In this document: positions 1-8,616 of the stretch, piece by piece | How positions within the stretch are numbered: position 1 is the first letter of the stretch | How the letters are laid out: each line of letters begins with the position of its first letter | DNA from: Algoriphagus aquaeductus | GTDB taxonomy: Bacteria; Bacteroidota; Bacteroidia; Cytophagales; Cyclobacteriaceae | Assembly: GCF_003253485.1 (NCBI RefSeq) | Contig: NZ_QKTX01000018.1 | Span: 30,279-94,278 of the forward strand | Reading direction: 5' to 3' | DNA: 64,000 nucleotides | The notes under the pieces: generated by a model | Seen by the model: the letters and a program-made list of their open reading frames with translations, nothing else | Told to the model about the DNA's origin: nothing | Database searches by the model: none | Translations under genes and position numbers: made by a program

Positions 1-905
1 ATGCCGAAAGCGGCCACTGCCGGTGCGGTGGTGTAAAGAATAGCAATAAATACCAAGGCATATCCGGCAGAAAGTCGGGCGTCTTTGACTTTTGGAACCG
101 TAAAAAACCGGACAATCACATGTGGAAGACCTGCCGTTCCCACCATTAAGGCTAGAGTAATCATCAGCATATCTCCCATGCCTTTTCGCCCCGAAGTGTA
201 TTCCGTGAAACCCAAATCAGCTAAGACTCCGTCCAATTTTTCCAAAAGAGGTACTCCATCTTCCAAACTCCCTCCCAATCCAAGTTGAGGGACAGGATTT
301 CCGGTCAGCTGCATCGAAATGAAAATCGCCGGAACCATGTAAGCGAAAATCAACACACAGTATTGAGCCACCTGAGTGTAGGTGATCCCTTTCATACCAC
401 CCAAAACCGCATAAAAAAACACAATGCACATCCCGATGACCACACCCCATTCAATGGGTACTTCCAGATAGCGGGAGAAAACTATTCCAACCCCTCTCAT
501 TTGCCCAGCTACGTAGGTGAAGGAGATGAAAAGGGCACAAATCACAGCGACTACGCGCGCTTTATTGGAATAATAGCGGTCACCGACAAAGTCAGGCACG
601 GTGAATTTGCCGAATTTTCGGAGATAGGGAGCCAAGAGTAACGCTAACAACACGTATCCTCCTGTCCAGCCCATCAGGTACACCGAGCCGTCATATCCGG
701 CAAAGGAAATCAATCCAGCCATGGAGATAAAGGAGGCGGCAGACATCCAATCCGCTGCGGTAGCCATACCGTTGGCTAGCGGAGAGACTCCTCCGCCTGC
801 TACATAAAATTCTTTGGTCGATCCGGCTCGAGTCCAGATGGCAATGCCGATGTAAAGCGCAAAACTTAAGCCTACCAGCAAATAGGTCCAGGTCAGAATG
901 TCCAT
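1..905 (-). CDS. Sodium:solute symporter, large subunit (partial, C terminus outside window)
   Basis: Reading leftwards from the ATG at 905, 301 codons stay open to the window edge. The product is very hydrophobic, with about eight membrane segments visible. It carries typical sodium:solute symporter (SSS) sequence: an N-terminal helix followed by [21 protein letters not shown], then [15 protein letters not shown], and [14 protein letters not shown] near the cut. This pattern matches the acetate-permease-like VC_2705 subgroup. The DUF4212 gene lies one base upstream, and that pairing is typical of this two-component symporter. It probably imports a small organic acid with sodium across the inner membrane; the substrate cannot be read from sequence. 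Confidence 0.9.
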   Translation of the reverse strand, partial: MDILTWTYLLVGLSFALYIGIAIWTRAGSTKEFYVAGGGVSPLANGMATAADWMSAASFISMAGLISFAGYDGSVYLMGWTGGYVLLALLLAPYLRKFGKFTVPDFVGDRYYSNKARVVAVICALFISFTYVAGQMRGVGIVFSRYLEVPIEWGVVIGMCIVFFYAVLGGMKGITYTQVAQYCVLIFAYMVPAIFISMQLTGNPVPQLGLGGSLEDGVPLLEKLDGVLADLGFTEYTSGRKGMGDMLMITLALMVGTAGLPHVIVRFFTVPKVKDARLSAGYALVFIAILYTTAPAVAAFG

Positions 906-906
906 C

Positions 907-1170
907 TTAGTCCTCGTTTACGTCAAACTCCCGATCCAGCTTATTCATCCGAACCACATAGATAAAAATCACCACTATGAAGGTGTATATCGAACCTTGC
1001 TGAGCAAACCAAAAACCGAGTGGGTAACCTCCAACCTTAATGTTGTTCAGAGGCTCCACAAGCAAAATCCCGAAGCCGAATGAAACAACAAACCAGATGG
1101 CTAAGAGAAAAATGAGGGTTTGGAGATTTTTCTTCCAATAGGCAGAAGAATTGGATTTGGGATTGGTCAT
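907..1170 (-). CDS. DUF4212 small subunit of sodium:solute symporter
   Basis: This 87-residue protein has two membrane helices, roughly residues 17-40 and 55-75, with the conserved YWKKNLQTL start, an [12 protein letters not shown] stretch and a charged tail. That is the layout of the DUF4212 / 'solute:sodium symporter small subunit' family. The stop lies one base before the start of the large symporter gene, so the two are almost certainly co-translated. An upstream in-frame ATG at 1209 would add 13 residues. The ATG at 1170 is preferred because family members begin shortly before the YWKKN motif. Its precise role, stabilising or regulating the transporter, is not established. Confidence 0.85.
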   Translation of the reverse strand: MTNPKSNSSAYWKKNLQTLIFLLAIWFVVSFGFGILLVEPLNNIKVGGYPLGFWFAQQGSIYTFIVVIFIYVVRMNKLDREFDVNED

Positions 1171-1361
1171 GATTTTGGGTTTTTGTTGAAAATCAGAATG
1201 AATTTCCATTCAGATATTCATTTTCCAAAAAGAAATTCGGCATTTGATTTTCAAAAATGAAATACTCGAATCTCCTTCGAGAATCCAAAGGCTTTTACAG
1301 GAAAAAGCTAAAAATTTTATATAAGTCCTCCCTTATTCCAAAAATTCCTGAGTCAAGTCTT

Positions 1362-2123
1362 TCAGATCAGGTATTCAGAAACCACCGCCAATCCTGCTGC
1401 CAAAAAAGTTACAAGCAACTTATTAAGTTGGAATTTGTGGTGAGGGCTACTTTCGAAGAAAATCGTGGTGGAAATATGCAAGAATCCTCCAGTCACCAAT
1501 CCATACAAAATACCGATCCCTTGTCTGGAGAGCAGTCCATTTTCAATGAAAAGTGAACTAGAAAACATTCCAAGGGGTGAGGCTAAGGCAAAAATGGTCA
1601 GAAGAACGATAGTCCACTTTTTACTCAAAGAGGAAGAAAGTACCGCAGCCAGTGCAAACGCAGCAGGTCCCTTGTGCATTATAATTCCCAAGAGTACGGT
1701 GTTGTTGCTGTGTACATGGCCAAGTTCTGCTCCCGAACCGCTTACAGTTTCTCCGTGAGAAAGCAAAGTCCCTTCCAAAAAGGCATGAATAAAAAGTCCC
1801 GTCATCAGTGTGATGACTCCTTTTGATGTTTCTGATTGGTGCTTATGGATGTGCCCATGTTCGATCCCGGAGGACCAAAATTCCAATACCTGTTGAAGCA
1901 AGAAGCCTAAAAGGATATACAGTCCCATCTCGCCGATTCCGTAGTCTTCCGAGAAAAGCTCGGGGATGATATGTAGAATAGTGATGGAAAAAAGGTACGA
2001 ACCGGCAAAAACCAAGACGAGCTTAAAATATTTTTCACGGAATACAGGTGCAACAAAGACCAGTAAACCCGCAATCATCGCGGTGAGAAAGAGCAAAAGA
2101 AAGTTTATCCCCATGTAAATCAT
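1362..2123 (-). CDS. ZIP family metal transporter
   Basis: The product is 253 residues with about seven to eight predicted membrane helices. Family signs are a histidine-rich loop between the third and fourth helices (GIEHGHIHKH, residues about 87-96), the metal-site helix GLFIHAFLEGTLL and the following MHKGPAAFALA helix. These correspond to the HxxxE and HK motifs of ZIP transporters. It probably imports zinc or another divalent metal across the inner membrane. A second ATG three codons in (2114) is an equally possible start. The gene stands alone between the symporter and apbE-like genes, on the same strand as both. Confidence 0.85.
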   Translation of the reverse strand: MIYMGINFLLLFLTAMIAGLLVFVAPVFREKYFKLVLVFAGSYLFSITILHIIPELFSEDYGIGEMGLYILLGFLLQQVLEFWSSGIEHGHIHKHQSETSKGVITLMTGLFIHAFLEGTLLSHGETVSGSGAELGHVHSNNTVLLGIIMHKGPAAFALAAVLSSSLSKKWTIVLLTIFALASPLGMFSSSLFIENGLLSRQGIGILYGLVTGGFLHISTTIFFESSPHHKFQLNKLLVTFLAAGLAVVSEYLI

Positions 2124-2206
2124 TCAATCCTGCCGAATTAAAGGCAAGGACTGATTCGTTAACCGCCACAAAGGTATAAAAATTCAATAATGTTGCATTT
2201 ATGTTT

Positions 2207-3265
2207 TTATTTCACCGGAAAGGATAGATATTTCCTCAGCATGGGGCTTACATACATCTTCAGTCCGGATCCTTTTTCGTTGTAAACCAAAATCAAATTG
2301 ATCTCTTGGTTTGCGGAGTCTAAAGCGATCCCTTCTTTCCAGCCCCGAACCATCAAAGATTCGGAAATCACCCCCGCCGTCTCCGAGTCATCGGCAAGGA
2401 CAATGGCACTCAGAAGCCCATGACCGACAGGATATCCTGTCCTGGGATCTATTTTAAATGTTTTCCTTAAAGAATCTTGGGAATAAAAAGATGTAAAATC
2501 TCCGGATATAGCCATGGAACGGTTTTGAAGTGCGAGGAACCCCTCTTTTTTGATTCCCAGGGAATCTGAAGGGTAAGTCAATTTCGCCTTCCAGACCTCT
2601 CCTTTTTCATTCACTCCTTTGGAGGTGGTATATCTTCCCAGTTGTAAAAAATAATTTTGAACCCCTCTTTTTTGCAGAAATGATGAAACTTCATCCAAGG
2701 CTAAAGCTTTTCCATAATCGCTTAGATCTAGTCGGATGTTGCTTCTGGTTTTTCTAATTAAAGAATCCGAAAATTGAATTTTTTGAAGTCCTACCAAGAA
2801 AAGAATCTCCGCTACATTCACACTATCCCTAAGTCTTGCTCCGGAAGTTGAAAAATTCCATTGGAGGTCAATCGGACCACTGCTGGGGTCCCAAGCAAAA
2901 TTGGTTTCTCGGTGATTTTTGGAAATAGACTTAAGGAGATCCACTTGAAATTTGGTAGGTCGCAATAAAGTATCTTTGAGATTTAAATCCCGGATTTCAG
3001 AGCCAGGTAAGTCTGAAGAAAACTTTTCATTCCATACTTTAAATATGGAATCTACGGAGGTTTCGATCCCGGCAATTTTCGGATGATACAAGACGAGATA
3101 GGGCTCATTAAGAATTTCCCCGTTGAAACCTACCAATCCCGACTGTTCAGCAGGTGTTTCGGTGGTTTGGATATTTGATTTTTGAGAGCGGAAAAAGTAA
3201 ACCACCAATACCATAAGAAGCAGGACAATGGAATAAATGAGATTTTTCCGTGCGTTTGAATTCAT
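2207..3265 (-). CDS. ApbE-like FAD:protein FMN transferase, membrane-anchored
   Basis: This 352-residue protein has an N-terminal signal anchor (residues about 9-25), so it should act outside the inner membrane. ApbE hallmarks are LDLSDYGKALALD (the family's DLGxxxKGYAVD region), SMAISGDFTSFY, and KIDPRTGYPVGHGLLSAIVLADD with the metal- and FAD-binding end of the fold. ApbE enzymes move FMN from FAD onto threonine or serine of respiratory proteins such as Na+-NQR or Rnf subunits. The usual KG is KA here, and the region corresponding to GGD/GGE reads LGRYT, so the enzyme is divergent. Activity is likely but not certain. No target protein is encoded nearby. Confidence 0.8.
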   Translation of the reverse strand: MNSNARKNLIYSIVLLLMVLVVYFFRSQKSNIQTTETPAEQSGLVGFNGEILNEPYLVLYHPKIAGIETSVDSIFKVWNEKFSSDLPGSEIRDLNLKDTLLRPTKFQVDLLKSISKNHRETNFAWDPSSGPIDLQWNFSTSGARLRDSVNVAEILFLVGLQKIQFSDSLIRKTRSNIRLDLSDYGKALALDEVSSFLQKRGVQNYFLQLGRYTTSKGVNEKGEVWKAKLTYPSDSLGIKKEGFLALQNRSMAISGDFTSFYSQDSLRKTFKIDPRTGYPVGHGLLSAIVLADDSETAGVISESLMVRGWKEGIALDSANQEINLILVYNEKGSGLKMYVSPMLRKYLSFPVK

Positions 3266-3349
3266 TTCTGGAGAATTTGAATTCCAAAGTTAGGTCAATT
3301 TTTTTGTCCTCTGAGCTAAAGTCCAAAGTCCTTGGCATGGGCTTTTGTT

Positions 3350-3357
3350 TATATTTG
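3350..3357 (+). promoter_or_regulatory. Promoter -7 box for ruvB
   Basis: TATATTTG fits the Bacteroidota -7 consensus TAnnTTTG exactly and lies 17 bases before the ruvB ATG. No clear -33 TTTG was found; the nearest is a TTG at 3332-3334 with short spacing. The box overlaps an earlier in-frame ATG at 3345, which argues that translation starts at 3375. Confidence 0.6.
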
Positions 3358-3374
3358 TGCGTATCCGTTTTGCC

Positions 3375-4406
3375 ATGAGAGAAGATTATTTGAAAGGAGA
3401 TGAGGAAAATTTAAGCCCAAAGGACCGGGAATTTGAGCGGGCTTTGCGTCCGCTAAGCTTTGATGATTTCACCGGTCAGGCCAAAATTTTGGAAAATCTC
3501 CGCGTCTTCGTTCATGCCGCCAAAAAGCGAAAAGAACCCCTTGACCACGTACTCTTGCATGGCCCTCCAGGACTTGGCAAGACCACGTTGAGCAACATCA
3601 TCGCCAACGAGCTTCAGGCTGGAATCAAAATCACTTCCGGTCCGGTGCTTGATAAGCCTTCCGATTTGGCGGGTTTGCTGACCAACTTGGAGGAAGGTGA
3701 TGTTCTTTTTATCGATGAGATTCACCGACTCAATCCTATCGTGGAGGAATATCTCTACTCGGCTATGGAGGACTTCCGGATCGATATCATGCTGGATTCA
3801 GGACCCAATGCCCGTTCGGTGCAGATTTCCCTCAGTCCATTTACCTTAATTGGCGCGACTACCCGTTCGGGTTTATTGACCTCTCCGCTTCGGGCCCGAT
3901 TTGGGATCAACTCCCGATTGGAATACTACGATGCCAAGTTGCTGACGGATATTGTGACCCGATCTGCGGGGATTTTGCAAACTCCGATTGATGAGGTGGC
4001 TGCCTTTGAAATCGCACGCCGAAGCCGTGGGACACCACGAATCGCCAATATGCTGCTTCGTCGAACCCGAGACTTTGCCGAAGTCAAAGGAAACGGAACG
4101 ATTACCCTCGAAATCGCCAAAATCGCCCTCAATGCCCTTGACGTGGATGAAAATGGCTTGGATGAAATGGATAACCGTATCCTCTTGACCATCATCGAAA
4201 AATTCAAGGGAGGCCCGGTAGGGCTTAGCACAATTGCAACAGCTTGTGGAGAAGAAGCGGAGACGATTGAGGAAGTGTACGAACCTTTCCTTATCCAAGA
4301 AGGCTATATGAAGCGGACCGCCCGAGGTCGCATGGCAACTGAATTAGCTTATAAACATTTGAAAATCAAGCCGACCGGAGCGAGTGGGACATTGTTTGAT
4401 TTGTGA
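3375..4406 (+). CDS. ruvB: Holliday junction branch migration ATPase RuvB
   Basis: This 343-residue AAA+ ATPase drives branch migration of Holliday junctions together with RuvA and RuvC in recombinational repair. It shows Walker [10 protein letters not shown], Walker B FIDEIHR, sensor 1 [18 protein letters not shown] including the arginine finger, and the C-terminal winged helix with [10 protein letters not shown] and RTARGRMAT. Length is normal for the family. An ATG 30 bases earlier is in frame but sits in the promoter, and family members start with MREDYL-like sequence, so 3375 was chosen. ruvA and ruvC are not in the window, as is common in this phylum. Confidence 0.97.
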   Translation: MREDYLKGDEENLSPKDREFERALRPLSFDDFTGQAKILENLRVFVHAAKKRKEPLDHVLLHGPPGLGKTTLSNIIANELQAGIKITSGPVLDKPSDLAGLLTNLEEGDVLFIDEIHRLNPIVEEYLYSAMEDFRIDIMLDSGPNARSVQISLSPFTLIGATTRSGLLTSPLRARFGINSRLEYYDAKLLTDIVTRSAGILQTPIDEVAAFEIARRSRGTPRIANMLLRRTRDFAEVKGNGTITLEIAKIALNALDVDENGLDEMDNRILLTIIEKFKGGPVGLSTIATACGEEAETIEEVYEPFLIQEGYMKRTARGRMATELAYKHLKIKPTGASGTLFDL

Positions 4407-4464
4407 TTGAATCTCTAAAAACAATTCAGTTTAAATCGAATAGCTACAGGGGTTTGAGTGTCTT

Positions 4465-4761
4465 TTAAATCTTAAATTTTGTGGGGTCTATTCGGTTTGG
4501 TCTTAAAGTGATGACCTCGATTTCCTCAGCTTTAATTCGATAGTAAATACTAGTTTGAGGACTAAAAACACATTTTCGTAACCCCGACTTTCTTTTTGAT
4601 TCTGGATACATTTCTGGATTTTTAGAAATCAATTCCAGTGTTTGATTCATTTCCAAAAAAACTTCATTCGCTTTTGAACGCCCGAATTTATGAACAATGT
4701 ATTCGAGGATTTCGATTTGCTCCTCGATAGCACGAAGCGAATATTTTACTTTCCTATTCAA
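4465..4761 (-). CDS. RelE/ParE family toxin
   Basis: The product is a 98-residue basic protein with the ParE/RelE layout: two N-terminal helices (KYSLRAIEEQIEILEYI), a central NPEMYPESK segment typical of ParE-like toxins, then beta strands LRKCVFSPQTSIYYRI and VITLRPNRIDPTKF. The NP..YP and YR positions match this superfamily. Such toxins cleave mRNA on ribosomes (RelE) or poison gyrase (ParE); sequence alone does not decide which. It begins one base after the antitoxin stop, the usual antitoxin-first order of type II modules. Confidence 0.85.
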   Translation of the reverse strand: MNRKVKYSLRAIEEQIEILEYIVHKFGRSKANEVFLEMNQTLELISKNPEMYPESKRKSGLRKCVFSPQTSIYYRIKAEEIEVITLRPNRIDPTKFKI

Positions 4762-4762
4762 A

Positions 4763-4996
4763 CTAAAAACCGAATCTAGTTTTAATTAGATCTTTTGCCT
4801 CTTCATAGGATACGCTTTTCCCTTCATCTAATTGCCTTATTCCTTCATTTATTGCTTCCTGATCTTCCAAAGACAATTGATCCCAAAAATCTGCTTGATC
4901 TTCGATTTTTAGCAGATTTTTGATTGCCTCAAGAATCTCTTCATTTTCTGTTTGAAGGATAGCGGCAATTAGACTTTTCTTAATCTCGATATCCAT
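4763..4996 (-). CDS. Antitoxin of RelE/ParE-type module
   Basis: This acidic 77-residue protein is predicted to be mostly helical. The N-terminal half (IKKSLIAAILQTENEEILEAI) resembles the short antitoxins found before ParE-like toxins in Bacteroidota. The C-terminal half has the common pattern of an NEGIRQLDEGKSVSYEEA segment that wraps the toxin. No separate DNA-binding domain is obvious. It sits directly upstream of the toxin gene with one base between them. It probably neutralises that toxin and may take part in autoregulation. Confidence 0.8.
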   Translation of the reverse strand: MDIEIKKSLIAAILQTENEEILEAIKNLLKIEDQADFWDQLSLEDQEAINEGIRQLDEGKSVSYEEAKDLIKTRFGF

Positions 4997-5055
4997 AAGC
5001 TGATTGTTTTCTACTCAAGTTAACGTTTCCAAATTGAGTTTTGGCAAGAATAAAT

Positions 5056-5083
5056 CAAAAAAAGCGGTTCTTACACCGCTTTT
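5056..5083 (-). terminator. Intrinsic terminator overlapping the kmo 3' end
   Basis: AAAAGCGGT (5060-5068) pairs perfectly with ACCGCTTTT (5075-5083) around a six-base loop. On the minus strand the stem is followed by a U run, the A tract at 5057-5063. The stem includes the last codons and stop of kmo (stop 5071-5073), so the terminator is embedded in the coding sequence. Confidence 0.75.
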
Positions 5084-6423
5084 GCTGTTTCCATCTGATT
5101 GATGATGTCCTCGTAGTCGAGCTTATTCCAGTTTTCAGTGATCAGCGGGTCGGTCATTACTTTGTCCATGATCGCCTCTTGAAGCTTGCCTTGTGCATAG
5201 GCCTCGGCATAGCCCATATCCGAAAAGGTCACCATGGTATAGAGTGGAATCCACTCCTTAGGGTAAAGGTCATGCAGCTTAGCCTCGATTTTTTTGCGTA
5301 GCTGAAACTTCGGATCGGCTACGCTGTCCCGCATTTCGATGAAGTTTTCCATGGCCAACTGACAGATGGCATCGGTGTCCGGCTTGCGTTTTTTCTGGAA
5401 TTTTTCAAAAACCAAATCCCAAGCATTGCTACCGAGCTTTTCGATCAGTTGATTGAGAATGTAGCAATCCTCAAAACCGCAATTCATACCCTGCCCATAA
5501 AAAGGAACCATGGCATGGGATGCATCACCGATCAGCAATGAGTTTCCCTGAACCCAAGGATAGCACTCCACATTGATCAAAGCAGAAGTCGGATTTTTGA
5601 AAAACTCACTTTTCAAATCTGGCATCAATTGATACGCATCATCGAAATAAGCCCTGAAGACCGTTTCCAGATCCTTTTCATCCTGAATTTTTTCAAAGCA
5701 CACCTTATACCCTTCGAAAGGGAGAAATAAAGTACAAGTAAAAGACTTGTCCGGGTTGGGCAATGCGATCAACATGAACTTTCCTCTTGGCCAGATGTGG
5801 AGCGCATTGGGGTCCATGGCAAACTCCCCCGCGGCAGTTGCCGGGATGGTCAGCTCTTTATACCCGTGAGAAATGTATTCCTGCTTATAGTTGAATCTGA
5901 TCTGCTTTTGCATGGACATGCGAAGGGCAGAATAGGCCCCATCCGCCCCGATGATCACTTGGGGTTGGAGTTTTTCCAATCCCTCGGGAGTTTCAAAAGT
6001 GATTTCGTTGGACCTAAAATCTACCTCTTGACACTTGTGCTCAAAGTGAATCTGTGCCCCCAGTCGCTCAGCCTCCTCGGCTAGCAGTTGGTTGAATTTT
6101 CCTCTGGAAATAGAATAAATGGCCTGATTGGCCTTTCCGTAGGGGATAAAAGTCGTGCCTCCATGTTCATCATGGATCTTTCGTCCGTACATCGGAATGG
6201 CTAAGGGCAGTACTTTGTCCTTCAGCCCGACTTGCTCGAGACTTTTCCAACCCCGATGGCTCAAAGCCATATTGATGGAGCGGCCGCCTTCGTAGTAGGG
6301 AGTTTTGCGTTTGTCGGGACGCTTGTCATAGATATGTACGTCCAGACCCTGACGCTTGAGATATATGGCCATCAAGCTGCCGATCAAGCCGGCACCCAAG
6401 ATGGTGATGGAGTTGTTTTTCAT
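5071..6423 (-). CDS. kmo: Kynurenine 3-monooxygenase
   Basis: This 450-residue FAD monooxygenase hydroxylates L-kynurenine to 3-hydroxykynurenine using NADPH and oxygen. It shows the dinucleotide motif ILGAGLIGSLMAIYL at the N terminus, the substrate-loop residues in YEGGRSINMALSHRG, the GADGAYSALR motif in the middle and the FAD-binding LIGDASHAMVPFYGQGMNCGFED segment around residues 300-325. The open frame extends 25 codons further upstream, but that stretch overlaps the 3' end of kynU and lacks family similarity, so the ATG at 6423 was taken. It lies 22 bases after kynU and probably shares its transcript. Confidence 0.95.
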   Translation of the reverse strand: MKNNSITILGAGLIGSLMAIYLKRQGLDVHIYDKRPDKRKTPYYEGGRSINMALSHRGWKSLEQVGLKDKVLPLAIPMYGRKIHDEHGGTTFIPYGKANQAIYSISRGKFNQLLAEEAERLGAQIHFEHKCQEVDFRSNEITFETPEGLEKLQPQVIIGADGAYSALRMSMQKQIRFNYKQEYISHGYKELTIPATAAGEFAMDPNALHIWPRGKFMLIALPNPDKSFTCTLFLPFEGYKVCFEKIQDEKDLETVFRAYFDDAYQLMPDLKSEFFKNPTSALINVECYPWVQGNSLLIGDASHAMVPFYGQGMNCGFEDCYILNQLIEKLGSNAWDLVFEKFQKKRKPDTDAICQLAMENFIEMRDSVADPKFQLRKKIEAKLHDLYPKEWIPLYTMVTFSDMGYAEAYAQGKLQEAIMDKVMTDPLITENWNKLDYEDIINQMETAKAV

Positions 6424-6445
6424 TGGATTAGTTTCCCGCTTTCTT

Positions 6446-7732
6446 TTAAGCGAATTTCTCCAGGGATTGTTCCAAAATCTTTGCGAAGCGGAACACATCC
6501 AAGAAGCTGTTGTACAGCGGAGTAGGTGCCAATCGAATCACATTGGGATTCCTCCAGTCGCCTACCACGCCGTGTTTGTAAAACTCATCGAAGACCGCCT
6601 TGCCGCCCCGGTGAATCAGCAAAGATAACTGGCAACCTCTTTCAGCAGGGTTTTTTGGGGTGATTATTTCCAAAACTCCTGATTTTCCGCTGATTTGCTC
6701 AATCAGAAACTCCAAAAAGGCAGTCAGTTTTTCGCTTTTTGCCCGGAGATTTTCCATTCCGGCTTCCTGAAAAATATCCAAAGAAGCCTGGTGAGCTGCC
6801 AAAGCCAAGACATTGGAATTGGCCAGCTGCCAGCCATCAGCGCCATACATCGGTACAAATCCCTTTTCCATTCGGAAGCGCTCGCCTTCGTCATGTCCCC
6901 ACCAACCCGCAAAGCGTGGCAGATCCGGACGCTCGGCATAGCGCTCATGGGCAAAAATGCCCGACACATTACCCGGACCAGAATTCAAATACTTGTAACT
7001 GCACCAGGTCGCAAAATCCACATCCCAATCGTGAAGCTTCAAGAGGGCATTTCCAGCTGCATGAGCCAGGTCAAATCCAGCTACCGCACCTACTTCATGA
7101 GCGGCTTGGGTGATGGCCTGCATATCAAAAAGCTGTCCGGTGTAATATTGAATTCCGGCCATATTGACCATGGCAAGGGAGTCACCTTGCTTATGGATTT
7201 CGGCCAAAATATCTTCGGTTCGGAGCGTGTGTTCACCCGGTCTTGGACTGATTTCGACCAGGGTATCTGCCGGATCGAGCCCATGGAATTTGATCTGAGT
7301 TTCCAGCATATATTGATCGGAAGGAAAAGCTCCCGCTTCGACGATGATTTTGTAACGTTGTTTGGTCGGACGATAAAAGGAAACCATCAGCAGGTGAAGA
7401 TTGACCGAAAGATTGTTCATCGCTACCACTTCATGCTCGTGGGCGCCTAAGATTTCTGCAAGAGCAGGTTTCGACTTTTTCCGCACATGATACCAAGCAT
7501 CTTCTCCGTGAAAATGTCCGTCCACCGCCAAATCTGCCCAGTTGCTCAACTCTTTTTCCAAGTGATCTTTGACAGTTTTGGGCTGAAGGCCGAGCGAATT
7601 GCCACAGAAATAAATGGCTTCCTGACCGTTTACTTTGGGAAAATGAAATCGGGATCTGAAATGCGCCAGCGAATCTTTGGCGTCCATTTCCCGTGCAAAA
7701 GACTCGGAGTATTGGAATGTATTTGGGTTCAT
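6446..7732 (-). CDS. kynU: Kynureninase
   Basis: This 428-residue PLP enzyme cleaves 3-hydroxykynurenine (or kynurenine) to 3-hydroxyanthranilate (or anthranilate) and alanine. Visible family marks are IYFCGNSLGLQP near residue 40, FPSDQYMLETQ, DLAHAAGN binding the cofactor ring, the Schiff-base lysine in CSYKYLNSGPG, and AGWWGHD. Length is standard. With kmo and the dioxygenase it makes the three central steps of the bacterial route from kynurenine to quinolinate for NAD synthesis. Tryptophan 2,3-dioxygenase and kynurenine formamidase genes are not in the window. Confidence 0.96.
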   Translation of the reverse strand: MNPNTFQYSESFAREMDAKDSLAHFRSRFHFPKVNGQEAIYFCGNSLGLQPKTVKDHLEKELSNWADLAVDGHFHGEDAWYHVRKKSKPALAEILGAHEHEVVAMNNLSVNLHLLMVSFYRPTKQRYKIIVEAGAFPSDQYMLETQIKFHGLDPADTLVEISPRPGEHTLRTEDILAEIHKQGDSLAMVNMAGIQYYTGQLFDMQAITQAAHEVGAVAGFDLAHAAGNALLKLHDWDVDFATWCSYKYLNSGPGNVSGIFAHERYAERPDLPRFAGWWGHDEGERFRMEKGFVPMYGADGWQLANSNVLALAAHQASLDIFQEAGMENLRAKSEKLTAFLEFLIEQISGKSGVLEIITPKNPAERGCQLSLLIHRGGKAVFDEFYKHGVVGDWRNPNVIRLAPTPLYNSFLDVFRFAKILEQSLEKFA

Positions 7733-7797
7733 ATCTATGGCTTGAATCCTAGGATTGACAATTCTGCAAGGAGGTGTTTTTAATCATGGTTTGAGAG

Positions 7798-7829
7798 GGA
7801 AGACCGGAGACCGATGACCGAAGAATCCT
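7798..7829. repeat. Short GACCGA-type degenerate repeat
   Basis: The gap between kynU and the dioxygenase gene contains GACCGGAGACCGATGACCGA, a run of related 7-8 base units. The same vocabulary recurs at 16301-16337 and 62098-62122, always between genes, so it appears to be a dispersed simple-repeat family. Confidence 0.5.
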
Positions 7830-7929
7830 AATTGTGAGATTTATTACTACTTCGAAGGCCTTTTGTGTCTTAGGAGCGTGTCAGCGGTGCTTTTTCACTA
7901 GCTGAAAACTTCCAATTGACCACTGCAAA

Positions 7930-8442
7930 CTACTTCTCCATCACTGTTCCACAACTTTTGCAGGTTCTCAGGTCCATATTAGACCAGAATCGCTCCATGA
8001 TGGGAGGAAGTTGGGTAACGATATCGGTGAGCTCCACGTATTCTTCGTGAAGTTTTTCTCCGCAGTTTTCACAGTGCCAAAGGAAACCGTCTTTTTCTCC
8101 CGGTCTGCGGTAGCGTTCCATCACCAGACCGATGGTATTGGCGGGTCGACGGGGAGAATGAGGCACTTTCGCCGGCAGAAGGAAGATTTCCCCTTCCTTG
8201 ATTTCGATGTCTTTGGGTTTGCCGTCCTCGATGATTTTCAGGACGATATCGCCCTCGAGTTGGTAGAAAAATTCCTCTCCTTCATCATAGTGGTAATCCT
8301 TTCGGGAATTTGGACCGCCAACGACCATCACGATAAAATCATCATTTCCTTTGTACACCTGCTGATTGCCGACGGGTGGCTTAAGCAGGTGGCGGTTGTC
8401 ATCGATCCATTTTTTGAAGTTGAAAGGTTTTGCTACAGCCAT
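7930..8442 (-). CDS. nbaC: 3-hydroxyanthranilate 3,4-dioxygenase
   Basis: This 170-residue cupin opens the ring of 3-hydroxyanthranilate, giving the semialdehyde that cyclises to quinolinate. The catalytic iron ligands are in DYHYDEGEEFFYQLEGD (His and Glu) and PHSPRRPANT (His plus substrate-binding arginines). The C-terminal tail has two CxxC pairs, CENC and CKSC, forming the second rubredoxin-like iron site of the bacterial enzyme. The ATG at 8442 gives the normal family start (AVAKPFNFKKWI). An upstream in-frame ATG at 8493 adds 17 hydrophobic residues and was rejected. It is probably transcribed ahead of kynU and kmo. Confidence 0.95.
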   Translation of the reverse strand: MAVAKPFNFKKWIDDNRHLLKPPVGNQQVYKGNDDFIVMVVGGPNSRKDYHYDEGEEFFYQLEGDIVLKIIEDGKPKDIEIKEGEIFLLPAKVPHSPRRPANTIGLVMERYRRPGEKDGFLWHCENCGEKLHEEYVELTDIVTQLPPIMERFWSNMDLRTCKSCGTVMEK

Positions 8443-8616
8443 TTTTTGATGGATTTGAATTAGGATAAACTCAAAGATAGGTATTGAATACAAATGCAGC
8501 GGCGAGATAGTTTTGGAAAAGCGCTTCCATTGGAAAAAGTTTAACTTTGGATTCCTGTTTGAGGAGCAGCTGCCCCTCGTAAATCGACATTCGTAGATCG
8601 TAAATTAATCCTTCCC

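Noticed and set aside
3345..3374. Earlier ATG for ruvB
   Set aside because: It precedes and overlaps the predicted -7 promoter box, and the extra residues are not part of the family.
6695..7450. 251-codon open frame antisense to kynU
   Set aside because: No family features, and it lies entirely inside a well-recognised kynureninase gene.
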